A stretch of 64,000 nt of DNA from Buddleja alternifolia. Lineage: Eukaryota; Streptophyta; Magnoliopsida; Lamiales; Scrophulariaceae. The DNA lies in contig CM033401.1 of NCBI GenBank assembly GCA_019426215.1, forward strand, positions 18,171,134 to 18,235,133, given 5' to 3'. Each line of letters starts with the position of its first letter. Position 1 is the first letter of the stretch. The translations under genes and the position numbers were made by a program. Shown here in pieces: positions 21,648 through 33,631 of this stretch. Below the pieces are notes generated by a model. The model did not search any database and was not told the DNA's origin. It saw only the letters and a program-made list of their open reading frames with translations.

Positions 21648-23392
21648 TTTTGTGAATCCTGTATACATGCGCAGCGGAAACGAGAAAAAACATATCCGGA
21701 TTCACAATTGGATCACTTTTGGGTTTCAATAATTTTTACATGCAAATTTAAAAAATCATATATGATGATGAAATCTAATTTCATATTTTTATTAACCTTT
21801 TGATTTGATGAAAGTCTTGATCTTCCGGGTAGCAGCAATTCCACCTTTATGACCACTTTGGCCGACGGCTTATCCAAGGGGAGGAGAGAAAAATTTTCTC
21901 TTTGTTTTTTTTTCTTTCCTGTCAAGTCTAATGTGAGAGTTTGGTTTTGACTGAACCAGTATTAGACATTTATAAGGAGTGATGGGCTTGAAACTAACTA
22001 ATTCCTCGAGCTCATCCAACTCTTTCAAATCGTCTGTCAGACGCCCATCATTATCCTCATTGGGCTAAGTTAACTTTCAACTTAATCCAATTATTAATTA
22101 AGTCTAATATATTTTAATCCAATTAAAATATAATACTAATTAATATTCTTCCAATTTAAATAACCTAATTATTTAATAAAAGGATGAGTATAATAAATAA
22201 CTCTATTTATTTATTATAATTAATTTATTTTCATTAATCTAATTAATCAAATAAATTAATGCGTTCATAATAATACATCTAATTATTTATTATTAATTTA
22301 TTTGATTAAATTTCCATTAATCCAATTAATCAAATAAATTAATTTGCTCATCAAATAGCAAATTACCTAATTTATGTATTTTACAACAAAAGAATTCTCT
22401 TCACTCAATTCCTTTTAAGCGCGACTCTCTAGGTTCGTTTCAATTGACATTGGGAGGAAACCAAGGATATGAGTGTCACTAAGCCAGTCACGTGGACTCA
22501 CATTGAAACCCAATTGAAATAAATAGATCAATACGAACCTTTAGGTCACAGATACCATGTGAGTATAAGCCCTTCACTGTAACATCCCGATCAAGTGGGA
22601 GTCATGGAATATGTCAAACTCACAGGACTCGATGCTGTGCTTTAGGGAATCATAGTAAGATGAAATTACTGAACTACCTTTATGTACTATACATAAGTTA
22701 GTTCTTCTGCTTTGACCAAAGACTAATACTTATGATCGTACAGAATGTTAACTCGTTACTATCCGAGACAGTGAATCCCCTATTGGCAATCACCGAACAA
22801 TTGTCACTTGTCCTTCTAAATTGCACTTCGAGGTTGATCTCACAAAAGGGTGAAATGGATCTAACTACTATAATAACTCGTCCAGTGTCACAAGTCCAAC
22901 CTTCGTGAATCTTCAGGTCTAAGTCTCACGCATACTATCGTGACCAGTAATTCAATCATTGACGATCCAAGAGTAATTACCCATATGATTGAATTACGGC
23001 AAGCCGTGTTTGAATATGTCAATTCCATTGACATATTTATGACCAAGCTCCCACCATCCAAAGTGACTGACTGACACTCCTCGTCAAAGCTTACGTCATA
23101 CAAGTCTGATCTTAATGCCCAGTTAAGACTCGTAGACTTGCGAACTCTAGTTTAAGTAAACAAGAAACCGATAATTCTAGTATCCATCACCTCAAACCAT
23201 TGAGAGTATAAGCTCCCTCTTGATTACCTTGGACTTATTTGTTCAATACTTATATTAATGTCATCAAGATAGATATGAACAAAACTATGCTTTATTAATG
23301 TATCAGAGTTTGTACAACATATATGTAAATGTCCTAATAATATAATTCCTCTACGGCATGAAGGGCATAATCCTAACAATCACCCACTTGCA
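21648..23392 (-). repeat. 3' LTR and polypurine tract of the copia at 21648-31036
   Basis: From TTTTGTGAATC (decayed TGTTGTGAATC) at 21648 to CCTAACA at 23378; matched by 29280-31036. The adjoining 23379-23392 reads TGCAAGTGGGTGAT on the minus strand, a polypurine tract shared with the sister families. Confidence 0.9.
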
Positions 23393-23393
23393 C

Positions 23394-24910
23394 TCAATGC
23401 CAATCTCTATGGTATCTAATACCCATCATCTCAAGATGTCGTTCTAGCATCGCTTGTGATAGTGGCTTGGTCAGTGGGTCAGCAACGTTATTTGCTGAAT
23501 CTATTCTCTGCACGGAGATGTCGCCTCTTCCAACGATCTCTCTAATGATGTGATAACTTCTCTCAATGTGTTTGGATTTATTGTGAGATCTGGGTTCCTT
23601 AGTCTGCGCGGTGGCTCCATTGTTGTCACAGAATAGTGGCAACGGGAGCTCCATGCTAGGAAGCACTTGAAGTTCAGGTACAAACTTCTTTATCCAAACA
23701 ACCTCTTTGGCAGCCTTTAAGGCAGCCACGTACTCAACCTCGGTGGTTGAGTCAGCCATCGTGCTTTGCTTGAAACTTTTACAAGGCACTGCTCCACTGT
23801 TTAAAGAAAATACAAACCCCGATGTGGACTTACGGTCATCGACATCAGACTGGAAGTGAGAGTTAGTATAACCTTCCACCTTTAGTTCCCCATCTCCATA
23901 TGTCGAACACATATCCTTAGTTCTTTTTAAGTACTTAAGGATTCACTTCACTTCACAGCAATCCAATACTTTTTCCCTGGGTTAGCTTGAAACCTACTTA
24001 CCACACTCACAACATAGGTAATGTCTGGTCTCGTGCATAGTATAACGTACATAAGACTTCCTACTGATGATGAATAGGGGACTCCACTCATCCTCTTACA
24101 ATCATCCTCACTTTGAGGACTCATCAATTTAGAGAGATGGAGTCCATGTCTTATGGGCAAGAGGCCTCTTTTGGAATCTTCCATTCTGAATCTTTTCAGA
24201 ACCATTTCCAAATAGATTACTTGGGAGAGACCCATTTTCCTATTCTCTCTATCCCGGAAGATGCGAATTCCAAGGATATAGGTCGCTTCTCCTAAGTCTT
24301 TCATGGAGAATGTGCTTGAGAGCCACATTTTGACCGAAATCATCAGGTCTATATCATTACCTCTTAGTAGAATGTCGTCTACATATAGGACCAAAAATGA
24401 TATTTTACTCCCACTGGATTTCTTGTAAGCGCATGGTTCATCTTCGTTCTTGATAAAGTCATAGTTCCGAACTTCTTCATCAAAATGAAGATTCCAGATC
24501 TAGGACGCTTGTTTAAGTACATAATTGAACTATTCAATCTACACACCTTATGAGAATCTTCATTTGACACGAAACCTTTGGGCTGTTCCATAGAGATGTC
24601 CTCCTCGAGGTATCCATTCAAGAACACGGTCTTCACGTCCATCCCCCAGATTTCATAAGTCTAGGTGTGTGGCTATTGCAAGCAGAATTCGAATGGATTT
24701 GATCATGAAAATGGGAGAGGAGGTTTCCTCATAGTCAATACCCTCTTTTTGATTATACCCTTTTGCCACAAGACAAGCTTTAAAGGTATCGACCTTGCCA
24801 TCCGGACCAATCTTCCTCTTATAGATCCACTTGCATCCTATAGGTGCAATACCCCTAGAGCGATCCACTAGAGTTCAGACTTGGTTTGAGTACATTGAAT
24901 CAATCTCTGT
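23394..24910 (-). pseudogene. Copia reverse transcriptase and RNase H (broken)
   Basis: Domains in order on the minus strand: IGCKWIYKRKIGPDGKVDTF (about 24840), MDVKTVFLNGYLEEDISME (24642), the catalytic YVDDILLRGND (24385), SMKDLGEATYILGIRIFRDR, then SLMYVILCTRPDITYVVSVV. RNase H (23912-23394) reads DRKSTSGFVFSLNSGAV, STMADSTTEVEYVA, LFCDNNGATAQ, SKHIERSYHIIREI and ends GIRYHRDWH. The RNase H frame alone is intact (172 codons); RT is split over three frames. It would serve reverse transcription in virus-like particles. Confidence 0.9.
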
Positions 24911-25855
24911 CTTCATAGCCTCAAGCGCTTTCGCAGAATTATATCCTCCCTCACATGCTCAAAAGTAGAGGGATCAACTCCATAGTTTCTCTATTGTGGC
25001 ATACAAATTATGCTCTCTCTGTAGCAGATAACCATATCTCTCAGGCGGCTAAGATACTCTACTCGATCTATGCAATGGTGATTGCGTTTGGTTATGTTCA
25101 TTTTTAGTCTCTTGAATAGTGGTCACTAAAGGGATTTCATTTTGTTCTTCCAGAACAATCTTTCTTCCTGCACCGCTTTCTCGAACGAACTCATCTGCAA
25201 GAAAGTACGCATAGGGCCACAATGACTCTTTGATCATCGTGCAGGTAGAAGAAGTATCCCATAGAATCTTCTAGGAAACTAACAAATCGACCTTTTAAAG
25301 ATCTATCTTCCAATTTCACCATCTTTGTCTTTTTCACATAGACTGAACAACCCTATATCCTAATGTGTTTAAGACTAGGCATCTTTCCACTCCATATCTG
25401 ATAAGTATTTTTAGGAACGTACCTAGATGGACACCTGTTCAAGATGTGGGCTGCTGTGAGCAATGCATGGCTCCACAACGATATGGGAAGATCCGTGTAG
25501 TTGAGCATTGATCAAACCATATCTAATAGTGTTCTATTTCATTGTTCGGCTACCCCATTAAGTTGTGGAGTTGCAGGAGGAGTTAAATACAATACAGTTC
25601 CATGTTCAATTAAGAACTCACCAAATTTGGCACTCATATATTCTCCAACTCGATCAGATCATAGTGTTTTGATACGTCGTTTGCCAGTTTGGTTTTCAAC
25701 CAAAGCCTTGAATTCTTTGAACCATTCAATAGATTCAGACTTATGCTTCATTAGGTTTATGAGACCATACCTAGAGTGGTAGTCAGTAAATGTAATGAAG
25801 TATTGAAAATCTCCACGAGCCACTTCCCCGAAAGGCCCACAAACGTCAGTATGTA
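24911..25855 (-). pseudogene. Copia integrase and linker (heavily degraded)
   Basis: Only short matches remain on the minus strand: IKESLWPYAYFLADEF and KIVLEEQNEIP in the linker (25049-25237), and integrase-like pieces between 25260 and 25850 corresponding to the FGEVARG, DYHSRYGLINLMKHKS and TPPATPQLNGVAEQ regions. Stops interrupt every frame. The identity rests on position and alignment with the element at 6960-16842. Confidence 0.75.
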
Positions 25856-26656
25856 CTAAACCAAGGACTTTATTGGCTCGTTTAAATGCCCTGTGAAGGG
25901 TGACCTAGTCATTTTGCCTTGGAGACAAGACTCGCTAGTGGGGAGTGCGTCCAACCCAAATGCTCCTATTAGCTCATTTTTCTCAAGTTCGCGAATCATG
26001 TATTCTCCAGCATGATCAAGTCTCAAGTGCCAGATGAGTCTTTGGTTTGTCCCAGACATACCTTGTTTCTTGGTGATTATATTCACAATACATCTATTTT
26101 GGACATTCAAGCAATTTAAACCATTTACTAAAGATGCAGAGCCAACAAACTTATTTCTAAAACAAATATTGCAAACATTGTTCAAAAATTGGAAATCGTA
26201 TCCAATTCTAACTAATAGGGGAATAGAACAAATGTTTTTAAGCCCATTGGACAAAACAAGGCAATCATCCAAAACTAGTAAATGTCCAGTAGATAAAAAT
26301 AAAGAAGTGGATCCTATGTGAGTAGCTGGCACACTATGTTCACAGCCTACATGGATCATCACTTCTTGCTCCTCGAGCCTCCTACTTCTTTCCTGATCCT
26401 GTTTCAAAGTACAGATATGAGCGCTAGCTCCTGAGTCTAGAATCCATGAAGTGGAGAATACAGTCATAGAACAATTAGTTTCCAAAACATAAAGTTCCAT
26501 ACCTTTAGCAGCTCTTGTCTTTCTCAAGGGACAGTCACGCCTCCAGTGACCTTTGTCCTTGCAGGAAACGCAAAAGTTTGATCTCTTGAGATTCTCATTA
26601 TGCAACCTAGTGTCTTCAAGTGCTTTCCTTTTAAGACAACCATTTATCATTAACAC
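25856..26656 (-). pseudogene. Copia zinc knuckle, protease and GAG-pre-integrase
   Basis: An open frame of 266 codons carries the CCHC knuckle CVSCKDKGHWRRDC, the protease motif WILDSGASAHIC (intact DSGA), the VLSNGLKNICSIPLL motif and the pre-integrase IWHLRLDHAGEYMI with CLQGKMTRSPF. It is separated from the upstream gag frame by a stop or frameshift near 26735. The M at 26656 is internal and not a natural start. Confidence 0.85.
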
Positions 26657-26734
26657 TTTTACGGGCTCCTCTTCCTTCTCCTTGGGTTCTGCTTGCCCAG
26701 CAACAGAAGCAATGTATGCACATCTAAATTTCCT

Positions 26735-27340
26735 CTATTTCATTTGACTTTGTGCAGTGATGAGTTTGTTCATTAGCCCAGATAGTGAACACTCAACATC
26801 GTTCATGTCAAAATTCACAATGAACTGACTGAATGAATCTGGAAGTGATTGAAGGATGAGGTCTGTCGGAAGATGGAAATCCATGTGAAAATCAAGAGAC
26901 TGCAACTTCTCTATCATGGAGATCATCTTCAATATGTGGTCAACCACGTTTTCATCTTCTTCCATCTTTACACTGAAGAGCTCTCTCGACAAGTAATATC
27001 GAACACTCTTACTAGGCTCTCCAAATAGCTCTTTTAGATGAAGCAGTATGTTCCTCGCATTTTGCATTCATTGATGGGAGTGCTGAAGATCATAACTCAT
27101 CGAGCTGAGCATCAATCCTCTGGCTCGTGCATTATCAATGATCCAGTCTCTATAAAAGGAATGCACACTCTTGTCCGCATCCTCCAAGGGAATCGTGGGA
27201 CGTTTTATGTCTAAGACATAATCGATTAACTCGTAACCAAGGACTATCCTCAAGTTTCTAGGCCAGTCGATGAAGTTGGGTCCAGTGAAGACGTTTTTCT
27301 CAAGCAATTCAATTATCGGGTTGTTAACTATTTTGATAGA
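26735..27340 (-). pseudogene. Copia gag (broken, start codon lost)
   Basis: Frames 27307-27068 and 27067-26735 together give EKNVFTGPNFIDWPRNLRIV, then KELFGEPSKSVRYYLSRELF and LILQSLPDSFSQFIVNF. They are separated by a single stop (TGA at 27068-27070). The expected first codon reads ATA before GTTAACAACCC (about 27330), so the initiator ATG seems lost. The homologous start in the truncated sister element is ATGGTTAAC at 57743. Confidence 0.85.
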
Positions 27341-29266
27341 GAAAATAAAATAACTGCAGAGAATAAAAAAAAATTCAATTAGATTATTATGTTATACACC
27401 AAGTAAAATTAGACAGGACTTTCAATTTTCACTTGGCTCCCACTACATTTTTCGAATCATTGCACTCCCACTGCAATATTCGGAAATCTCGTTGGAAAGA
27501 CTTTGTAGTGAGTGATTGATTTCTTTAATAAAGTCGGTGAGTTGCAACCCTTTAATGGAATATGGCTCACTGATTTTATTAAAGTGACAATCCTTGCCAG
27601 CGTCGTCCAACATCCGATTCAATTATTAGTTTGGCTTATAGATTACGTGACCGCAACCCTTTAATGATATATAGGTTGTGATCTATCTGAACTTGGCCCA
27701 TCAACTTCCAATCAATCTAACAATTGAATTCCACCTTGCAACTCTCTGTCGATAAATGGGGTAGAATTTGTTTCGATTGATGGCATCTAATGCACTTAGA
27801 GATTTTAAATAAATATCGGAATGCATAACCCCCACTTACTGGAAAGAAATTATGGATATTAACATTAATTCAATTTCTCCTAAGTTTGATGGAGAGCCGG
27901 AACATTTAATTCCTTTTTAATGTAAATTCAGTATTACGATCCAATGGGAGAATTTGGGATTAAATTGGTCTCACTTTGCACATTATCCATTTATAGCGCG
28001 CATACATGGATTATAAAATAAAAAACGCCTAGCAATTCTATCACACATGCTTTCCTTGGAGTTATCTAGATTGAATCAAACCAATGGCTCAATCGAGGGA
28101 TAGGGTACCTATAAGATCTAACCTACGCCTAACTTCAAGGTCTTCCACCTCTAAGCAAATCTTCTTCCAAAAAGGTCATATTCTAATTACGGAGACTTAA
28201 ATGCATCCTATACATATCTCTATAAAAATTAAAATACAAACTGGGGAATTTCAAAAGACCCTACAACCCAGAAAACAAAACCCAAAAAGAAATATAGTCC
28301 ATGGAAGGCATCCCACAATATCAAACATCAAAAGATTAAAAGATAGCTAATACGTTGGAGTTCGTTCAAAAAGAATTAAATTAAAATCCAATTTTAATTA
28401 ACTTTGGTTTGAAAATAATTGAATTAATTTAAATCCAATTTACAAATTAATTCACTCTAATCCTATTTCATAATAAATCCAATTTAGTTTCAAAGAATCA
28501 ATTCTCAATTGATTCGACAAAAAATTTAATTCAAAATAAATTTCTTTGTTCTAGAATAAAATTTTAATTTTAAATCTAATTTAAAATTAGGCATAAAACT
28601 AATTTCAAAAATTATTTTACCCTTTAATTAATTTTAAAATCATTTTAAAATAAATATTTTATTTAATTTTAAAAATTGGGGTGACCCATGGGTCTATCCA
28701 TAGGTTGAAACCATGATTTGACCCGCCGGGTAACACCCGGTCAAAATTTTTTTTTTAAAAAAAAGAACCGGGTCGCCCTGTGACCTGACGTGCGCGCATG
28801 GCAAGCGCCGTGTGGCCCTAATGGGCTGCACGGTGGCTTGCCCAGCAGGCGCCATGTGCCTTCGGGTGGCGCGTTTCAGGCTGCGCTGTCTCGACTCCCT
28901 GAGCCGAAATTCAGCAATTTTCAAAACCACATGTTCATGTTTATGCATAAATTCATATTCAATACAAAAATGTGATTTACATTCAAAACATAAATCATAC
29001 AATCTAATTTTTGGTTCAGATTTACTTTCCAAAAATAAAACTAACAATGAAAAATATTAATCCAAATAGATTTTTCATCACATATTCATATCCAATATAA
29101 AAAATTGATTCATATTCAAAACACAAATCACATAATCTAATTTTCGGTTCAGATTTAACTTCCAAAAAATAAATCTAACCATGAAAAAAATTAATCTAAT
29201 TAAATTTTTCACCATAAACATGAAATCCAACATATTCATACCAAAATCATTAAAAGACAAAAGTTT
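27341..29266 (-). other. Long untranslated leader with hairpin array
   Basis: This is the non-coding leader between the primer site and gag. Close to gag it has two CTCCCAC motifs (27437-27443 and 27465-27471). The second is the loop of an 11-bp hairpin with one bulge (27453-27482). Three spaced hairpins follow at 27523-27584, 27638-27686 and 27727-27768 with loops based on GCAACCCTTTAATGGAATATGG. The rest is AT-rich, with a GC-rich patch at 28720-28910. Confidence 0.75.
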
Positions 29267-31036
29267 GCTTTGATACCATTGTTGTGAATCATGTATTCAT
29301 GCGCAGCAAAAACGAGAAAAACATATCCGGACTCACAATTAGATCATTTTTGGTTTTAAAAATTTTTACATGCAAATTTCAAAAATTATATATGAAGATG
29401 AAATCTAATTTCATCTTTTACAAACCTTTTGATTGGATGAAAGTTTTGATCTTCCGGTTAGCACCAATTCCAAACCCTTGCCTCTAGATATTCCACCACC
29501 TTTATGACCACTATGGCTGACGGCTTATCCAAGGGGAGGAGAGAAAAATTTTCTCTTCTTTTTTTTTCTTTGCTGTCAAGTCTAATGTGAGAGTTAGGTT
29601 TTGACTGAACCAGTGTTAAGTATTTGTAAGGAGTAATGGGTTTGGAATTAACTAGTTCGTTGAGCCCATCCAACTCCTCCAAAATCCAAATCGCATATCA
29701 CAAGCCCATCATCATCCTCATTGGGCTAAATTGACTTTCAACTTAGTTGAATTATTAATTAGGTCCAATATATTTTAATCCAATTAAAATATAATACTAA
29801 TTAATATTCTTCCAAATTAAATAATCTAATTATTTAATAAAAAGATAAGTATAATAAATAACTCTATTTATTTATTATAATTAATTTATTTCCATTAATC
29901 TAATTAATCAAATAAATAATGCATTCATAGTAAATACATCTAATTATTTATTATTAATTATTAATCCAATTAATCAAATAAATTAATTTACTTATCAAAT
30001 AGTAAATTACCTAATTTGTGTATTTGACAACGAAAGAATTCTCTTCGCTCAATTCCTTTTAAGCGCGACTCTCTAGGTTCGTTTCAATTTGCATTGGGAG
30101 GAAACCAAGGATGTGAGTGTCACTAACCCAATCACGTGGACTCACATCGAAACCCAATAGAAATGAATAGATCAATACGAACCTTTAGGTCACAGATACC
30201 ATGTGAGTATAAGTCCTTCACTATAACATCTCGATCGAGTGAGAGTCATAGAATATGTCAAACTCATAGGACTCGATGTTGTGCTTTAGGGAACCATAGG
30301 AAGATGAAATTACTAAACTACCCATATGTACTATAGAGAAGTTAGTTCTCCTGCTTTGGCCAAACACTTATAAATTCATTTATCTATGATCGCACAAGAT
30401 GTTAACTAGTTACTACACAAGACAGTGAATCCCCTAGTGGCAATCACCGAACAATTGGCACTTGTCCTCCTGAACCGCACTTTGACGTTGATCTCACCAA
30501 AGGGTGAAATGAATCTAATTACTCTAATAACTCGTTCAGTGTCATAAGTCCTACCTTCGTGAATCCTCGGATCTAAGGCTCACACGCACACTACCGTGAC
30601 CAATAATTCAATCGTTGACGATCCAAGAGTAATTATCCATGTGATTAGATTACGGCGAGCCGTGTTCGAACATGTCAGTTCCATTGACATATCTATGACC
30701 AAGCTCCCACCATCCAAAGTGACCGATTGACACTCCTCGTCAAAGTTTGCGTCATACAAGTCTGGTCTTAATGCCCAATTAAGACTCTTTGATTTTCGAA
30801 CTCTAGTTTAAGTAAATGAGGAACTGATACTTCTAGTGTCCATCTCCTCAAAACATTGAGGAGTAGAAGTTCCCTCTTGATTACCTTGGACTTATTTGTT
30901 CAATACTTATATTAGTGCCATCAAGATTGATATGAATAAAACTATACATTTATTAATGAATAAGAGTTTGTACAACATGAATGTAAGTGCCCTTATAATC
31001 TAATTCCTCTACGGCATGGAGGGCATAATCCTAGCA
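29267..31036 (-). repeat. Primer-binding site and 5' LTR of the copia at 21648-31036
   Basis: 29267-29278 reads TGGTATCAAAGC on the minus strand, an initiator-Met primer site. The LTR runs from TGTTGTGAATC at 29280 to CCTAGCA at 31036 and matches 21648-23378. Confidence 0.9.
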
Positions 31037-31800
31037 TTAACCTCAACCAAGCTCTCAAGGGTTCGAGGTGCTTTTGTTGCTGCACCAATGTTAGCCTCGA
31101 AAAGGGGCTTTAAGTTTTTTGAGTATCTTCGGTCGGAAACATTTATTTCGAGGTGCGTTTGTGGGTGTTGTTAAATCACCGTTTATTAGTGACATACACA
31201 TTCATAAGTGATGTGATAGCACATTATAATATAAACTTAACATACACAGCATTAGGATAGGAAAGGTGCCTTGGGGCACTTAACATGCATATTGCTAAAA
31301 TCCCAAAACATCCAACCAAATTCAAAAAGCACGGGGGTGCACATAGGCACCTCAAAACCAAAATGTACAAGGGTGCACATAGGCACCTCAAAATTTGATT
31401 AATGGTAGGTTGTGCTGGTGAGCACTCCTACACAACACTTGGCTCATGGCCAACTCGAAAATGTTCAACTGTAATATAGTAAGTAAGATAGTTTTTTGAA
31501 CCTTTTTGTTACCTACTGATGCCTCACTGCGCATAACATCTTGTTAATTTGGAGGGGGGGGGGGGGGTTCTCTCATGCTTGGTCTTCAGTCCTGGCTCTC
31601 CCTTCGCCATTGCTAGTTCTTTGTTCTCGATCTTTGCTAGCTCCATGGCCTTTGCTAATATAACTTGAAGCACGTAGGTGCTCCTTTTCACAGTGATGGG
31701 TGCCTGGTATTTGAGACGTGTTGTTCCTCCTTGGAGTGACTCAAAGTGATTTTTGCCCTCCTTGAAGGTGGCTAATTGTGTATATGTTGTCCAAGCACTG
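31037..31800 (-). other. Gypsy region downstream of gag-protease
   Basis: No pol motif is visible where reverse transcriptase would be expected. On the minus strand a short frame after the protease stop reads TYTQLATFKEGKNHFESLQG, with no family assigned. It includes a poly-G run at about 31555-31567 and a duplicated 23-bp palindromic sequence at 31334-31356 and 31371-31393 (GGGTGCACATAGGCACCTC). Confidence 0.6.
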
Positions 31801-31805
31801 ACTGG

Positions 31806-32552
31806 TTAAGTTTTGCCCCCCAAGTGATCTTTCTCTTTTGAGATCAAGTTTATTACTATTTGATTCCCCATGTCACCACGATCCAAGTGGTCATGCTTCC
31901 TTTTAGGTTTCTTCAATGCGTTAGCATAACACTCTCTTTCTACCTTCACATTGCCTACAGCTTCTCCCATTTCAACGGGGGTGAGAAATTGGACCTTCAT
32001 ATGAAAGGTGGGCATGATAGCTTGGAATAGGTTTAAGCTTGGCCTCCCTAAAACGACGTTGTATGCGGAGGGGCTTTTGACCACCAAGAACTTCACCATC
32101 TTAATAGAACGAACGGGGAATGCCCTCAGAGATATGGGTAGAGACACCTCTCCTAATGCTTCCACTATCTCACCTGTGAATCCAGTAAGAGGGGTGTTGA
32201 CCGCTTGAAGTTGCGCATTGTCAACACCAAGTTGGGTGAAAGCATTGTAAAAGATGATGTCTGTTGAGCTCCTGCTATCAACTAGAATCTTCTTCACCCA
32301 AAAGTTGGAGATGGTCGCCGAAATCACTAAGGCATCATTCACCAATGGGGTGTTGTTTTCTAGGTCTTGTAACCCAAACTCTATGGTTCGCCTCTTTGGC
32401 TCCACTTTTTTCACTTGCCCTCCCCACGTGGAGCTGATGGCATTTTGCCCGGTAGTAGCTCTTAGTGAAGCTTTCCTTGAGTTTGCAGAGTCTCCTCTTG
32501 TCGGGCCTCCCAAAATCACCCCTATGATCCCATTCACGGGGGCGTTATCCAT
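31806..32552 (-). pseudogene. Gypsy aspartic protease region (active-site glycine replaced)
   Basis: A 248-codon open frame with GGPTRGDSANSRKASLRA near the N-terminus, the protease site KILVDSRSSTDIIFYNAFTQ (residues 89-108), LTGFTGEIVEALGEVSLPI, and SAYNVVLGRPSLNLFQAI. These are landmarks of the retropepsin of Tat-like plant gypsy elements. The catalytic D-[ST]-G appears as DSR, so the site is probably inactive. The frame stops at 31806 and is not followed by a recognisable reverse transcriptase. Confidence 0.85.
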
Positions 32553-33631
32553 ATTCTAGTTGACCATGGTGGGGTTGCCTTTGCCTCCATCTCTTCATCG
32601 CTGTCCCAAGGGGTCTTGGGTGGTCGCCTCGGACTGTGCTACTACCTCTTGCAAGTAGCCCCTCTTGATGAGCTTTTCAATTTCCACCTGCAAATGGTGG
32701 CGCTCTTTAGTAGTGTGACCTTTGTCACGATGGAACCTACAATACTTCTTTGATTTTAGACAACCGGGGTTATCTTTCATCTTCTTAGGCCACTGAACAA
32801 TGCCTTGCTGCTCAGCGATAGCCAGAATTTGATCCCGCAGGAGTGTGAGGGGGGTATACTTAGTGAACCCAAAAGGAGGCATGTGTTTGCGCCCCTTGGA
32901 CTTCGGTATCTTGTCATCCTCCCTAAATTTTCTCTTATTGCCACTGCCCTCTTGCTTTATCGAGCCTACTGTCTCTTCGATTCTTATATATTTCTCAGCT
33001 CTAGCTAACAGCTCCTCCATAGTCGACCGCGGCTTCCCAGCTATAGACTCTTTGACCTACTATTGCGTAAGTTCCTCTACATTATTCCAGATAGCAACTC
33101 ATAGTGGACATGCGGTACCTCAGACACCACTGTGGAGAATCGCTACACATAATTTTTCAAAGACTCACCATCCTTTTGCACCACTGTGAACAGAAAAGAT
33201 GTTGTCTTGGGATATTTCTTGCTCATGGAAAAGTGGTTAAGGAAGCGCTAGGTTAGCTGTTTGAAGGCGGTAATGGTACCGGTGGGCAATTGATTGGACC
33301 AGCTAAGCGCCCATCTTGAGAGAGTGGTTCGAAAATTTTTGCAGTAGGCTGAATCGCTGACATCATACATGTCATCTTTGGTATTGAACTTGTCAACATG
33401 TTCTTGAGGGTCTCTAGTTCCCTCATATTCATTCAAGTGGGGTATCTTAAGTCCTTGTGGTAAAGATTCTACTAAAATTGTCAGGCAGAAAAAACTTCTC
33501 TTAGGGGGAGCTACATCTAATGGTACCAGCGGTATATCCTCGTATCTTCCACGGTCATCTAAACTTTCATGACGGCGGGGTTCACATCTACGTCGGCCTT
33601 CGCGCCTTGGCAAGGTTCTTTCGGGGGTCAA
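32553..33631 (-). pseudogene. Gypsy gag (broken)
   Basis: 33631-33248 carries the retrotransposon gag domain (SLPQGLKIPHLNEYEGTRDP, EHVDKFNTKDDMYDVSDSAY, LSWSNQLPTGTITAFKQL). After a break, 33020-32595 gives ELLARAEKYIRIEE, KRKFREDDKIPKSKGRK and the knuckle-like KYCRFHRDKGHTTKERHHLQ. A stop or frameshift separates the two frames, and one more lies before the protease frame. Gag would assemble particles and bind element RNA. Confidence 0.88.

Larger units (their letters stand above)
21648..31036 (-). mobile_element. Ty1/copia retrotransposon nested in the gypsy element
   Basis: LTRs at 21648-23378 and 29280-31036, a primer site at 29267-29278 and minus-strand gag-pol between them. Total length is 9.4 kb. 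Every domain is present but broken. The gag, LTR and leader are related to the elements at 6960-16842 and 56705-62306, so the three are sister families. No convincing target-site duplication: the flanks read GCTAG on the left and TTAAC on the right. The terminus at 31036 (CCTAGCA) differs from the inner end CCTAACA. Confidence 0.93.

Noticed and set aside
28694..29060. Overlapping open frames on both strands in a GC-rich patch of a copia leader
   Set aside because: They overlap each other, lie in a leader known to be non-coding in sister elements, and show no recognisable motif.
21643..31041. Target-site duplication for the copia nested in the gypsy element
   Set aside because: GCTAG and TTAAC do not match; CTAG occurs on both sides but overlaps the LTR terminus, so no duplication is claimed.
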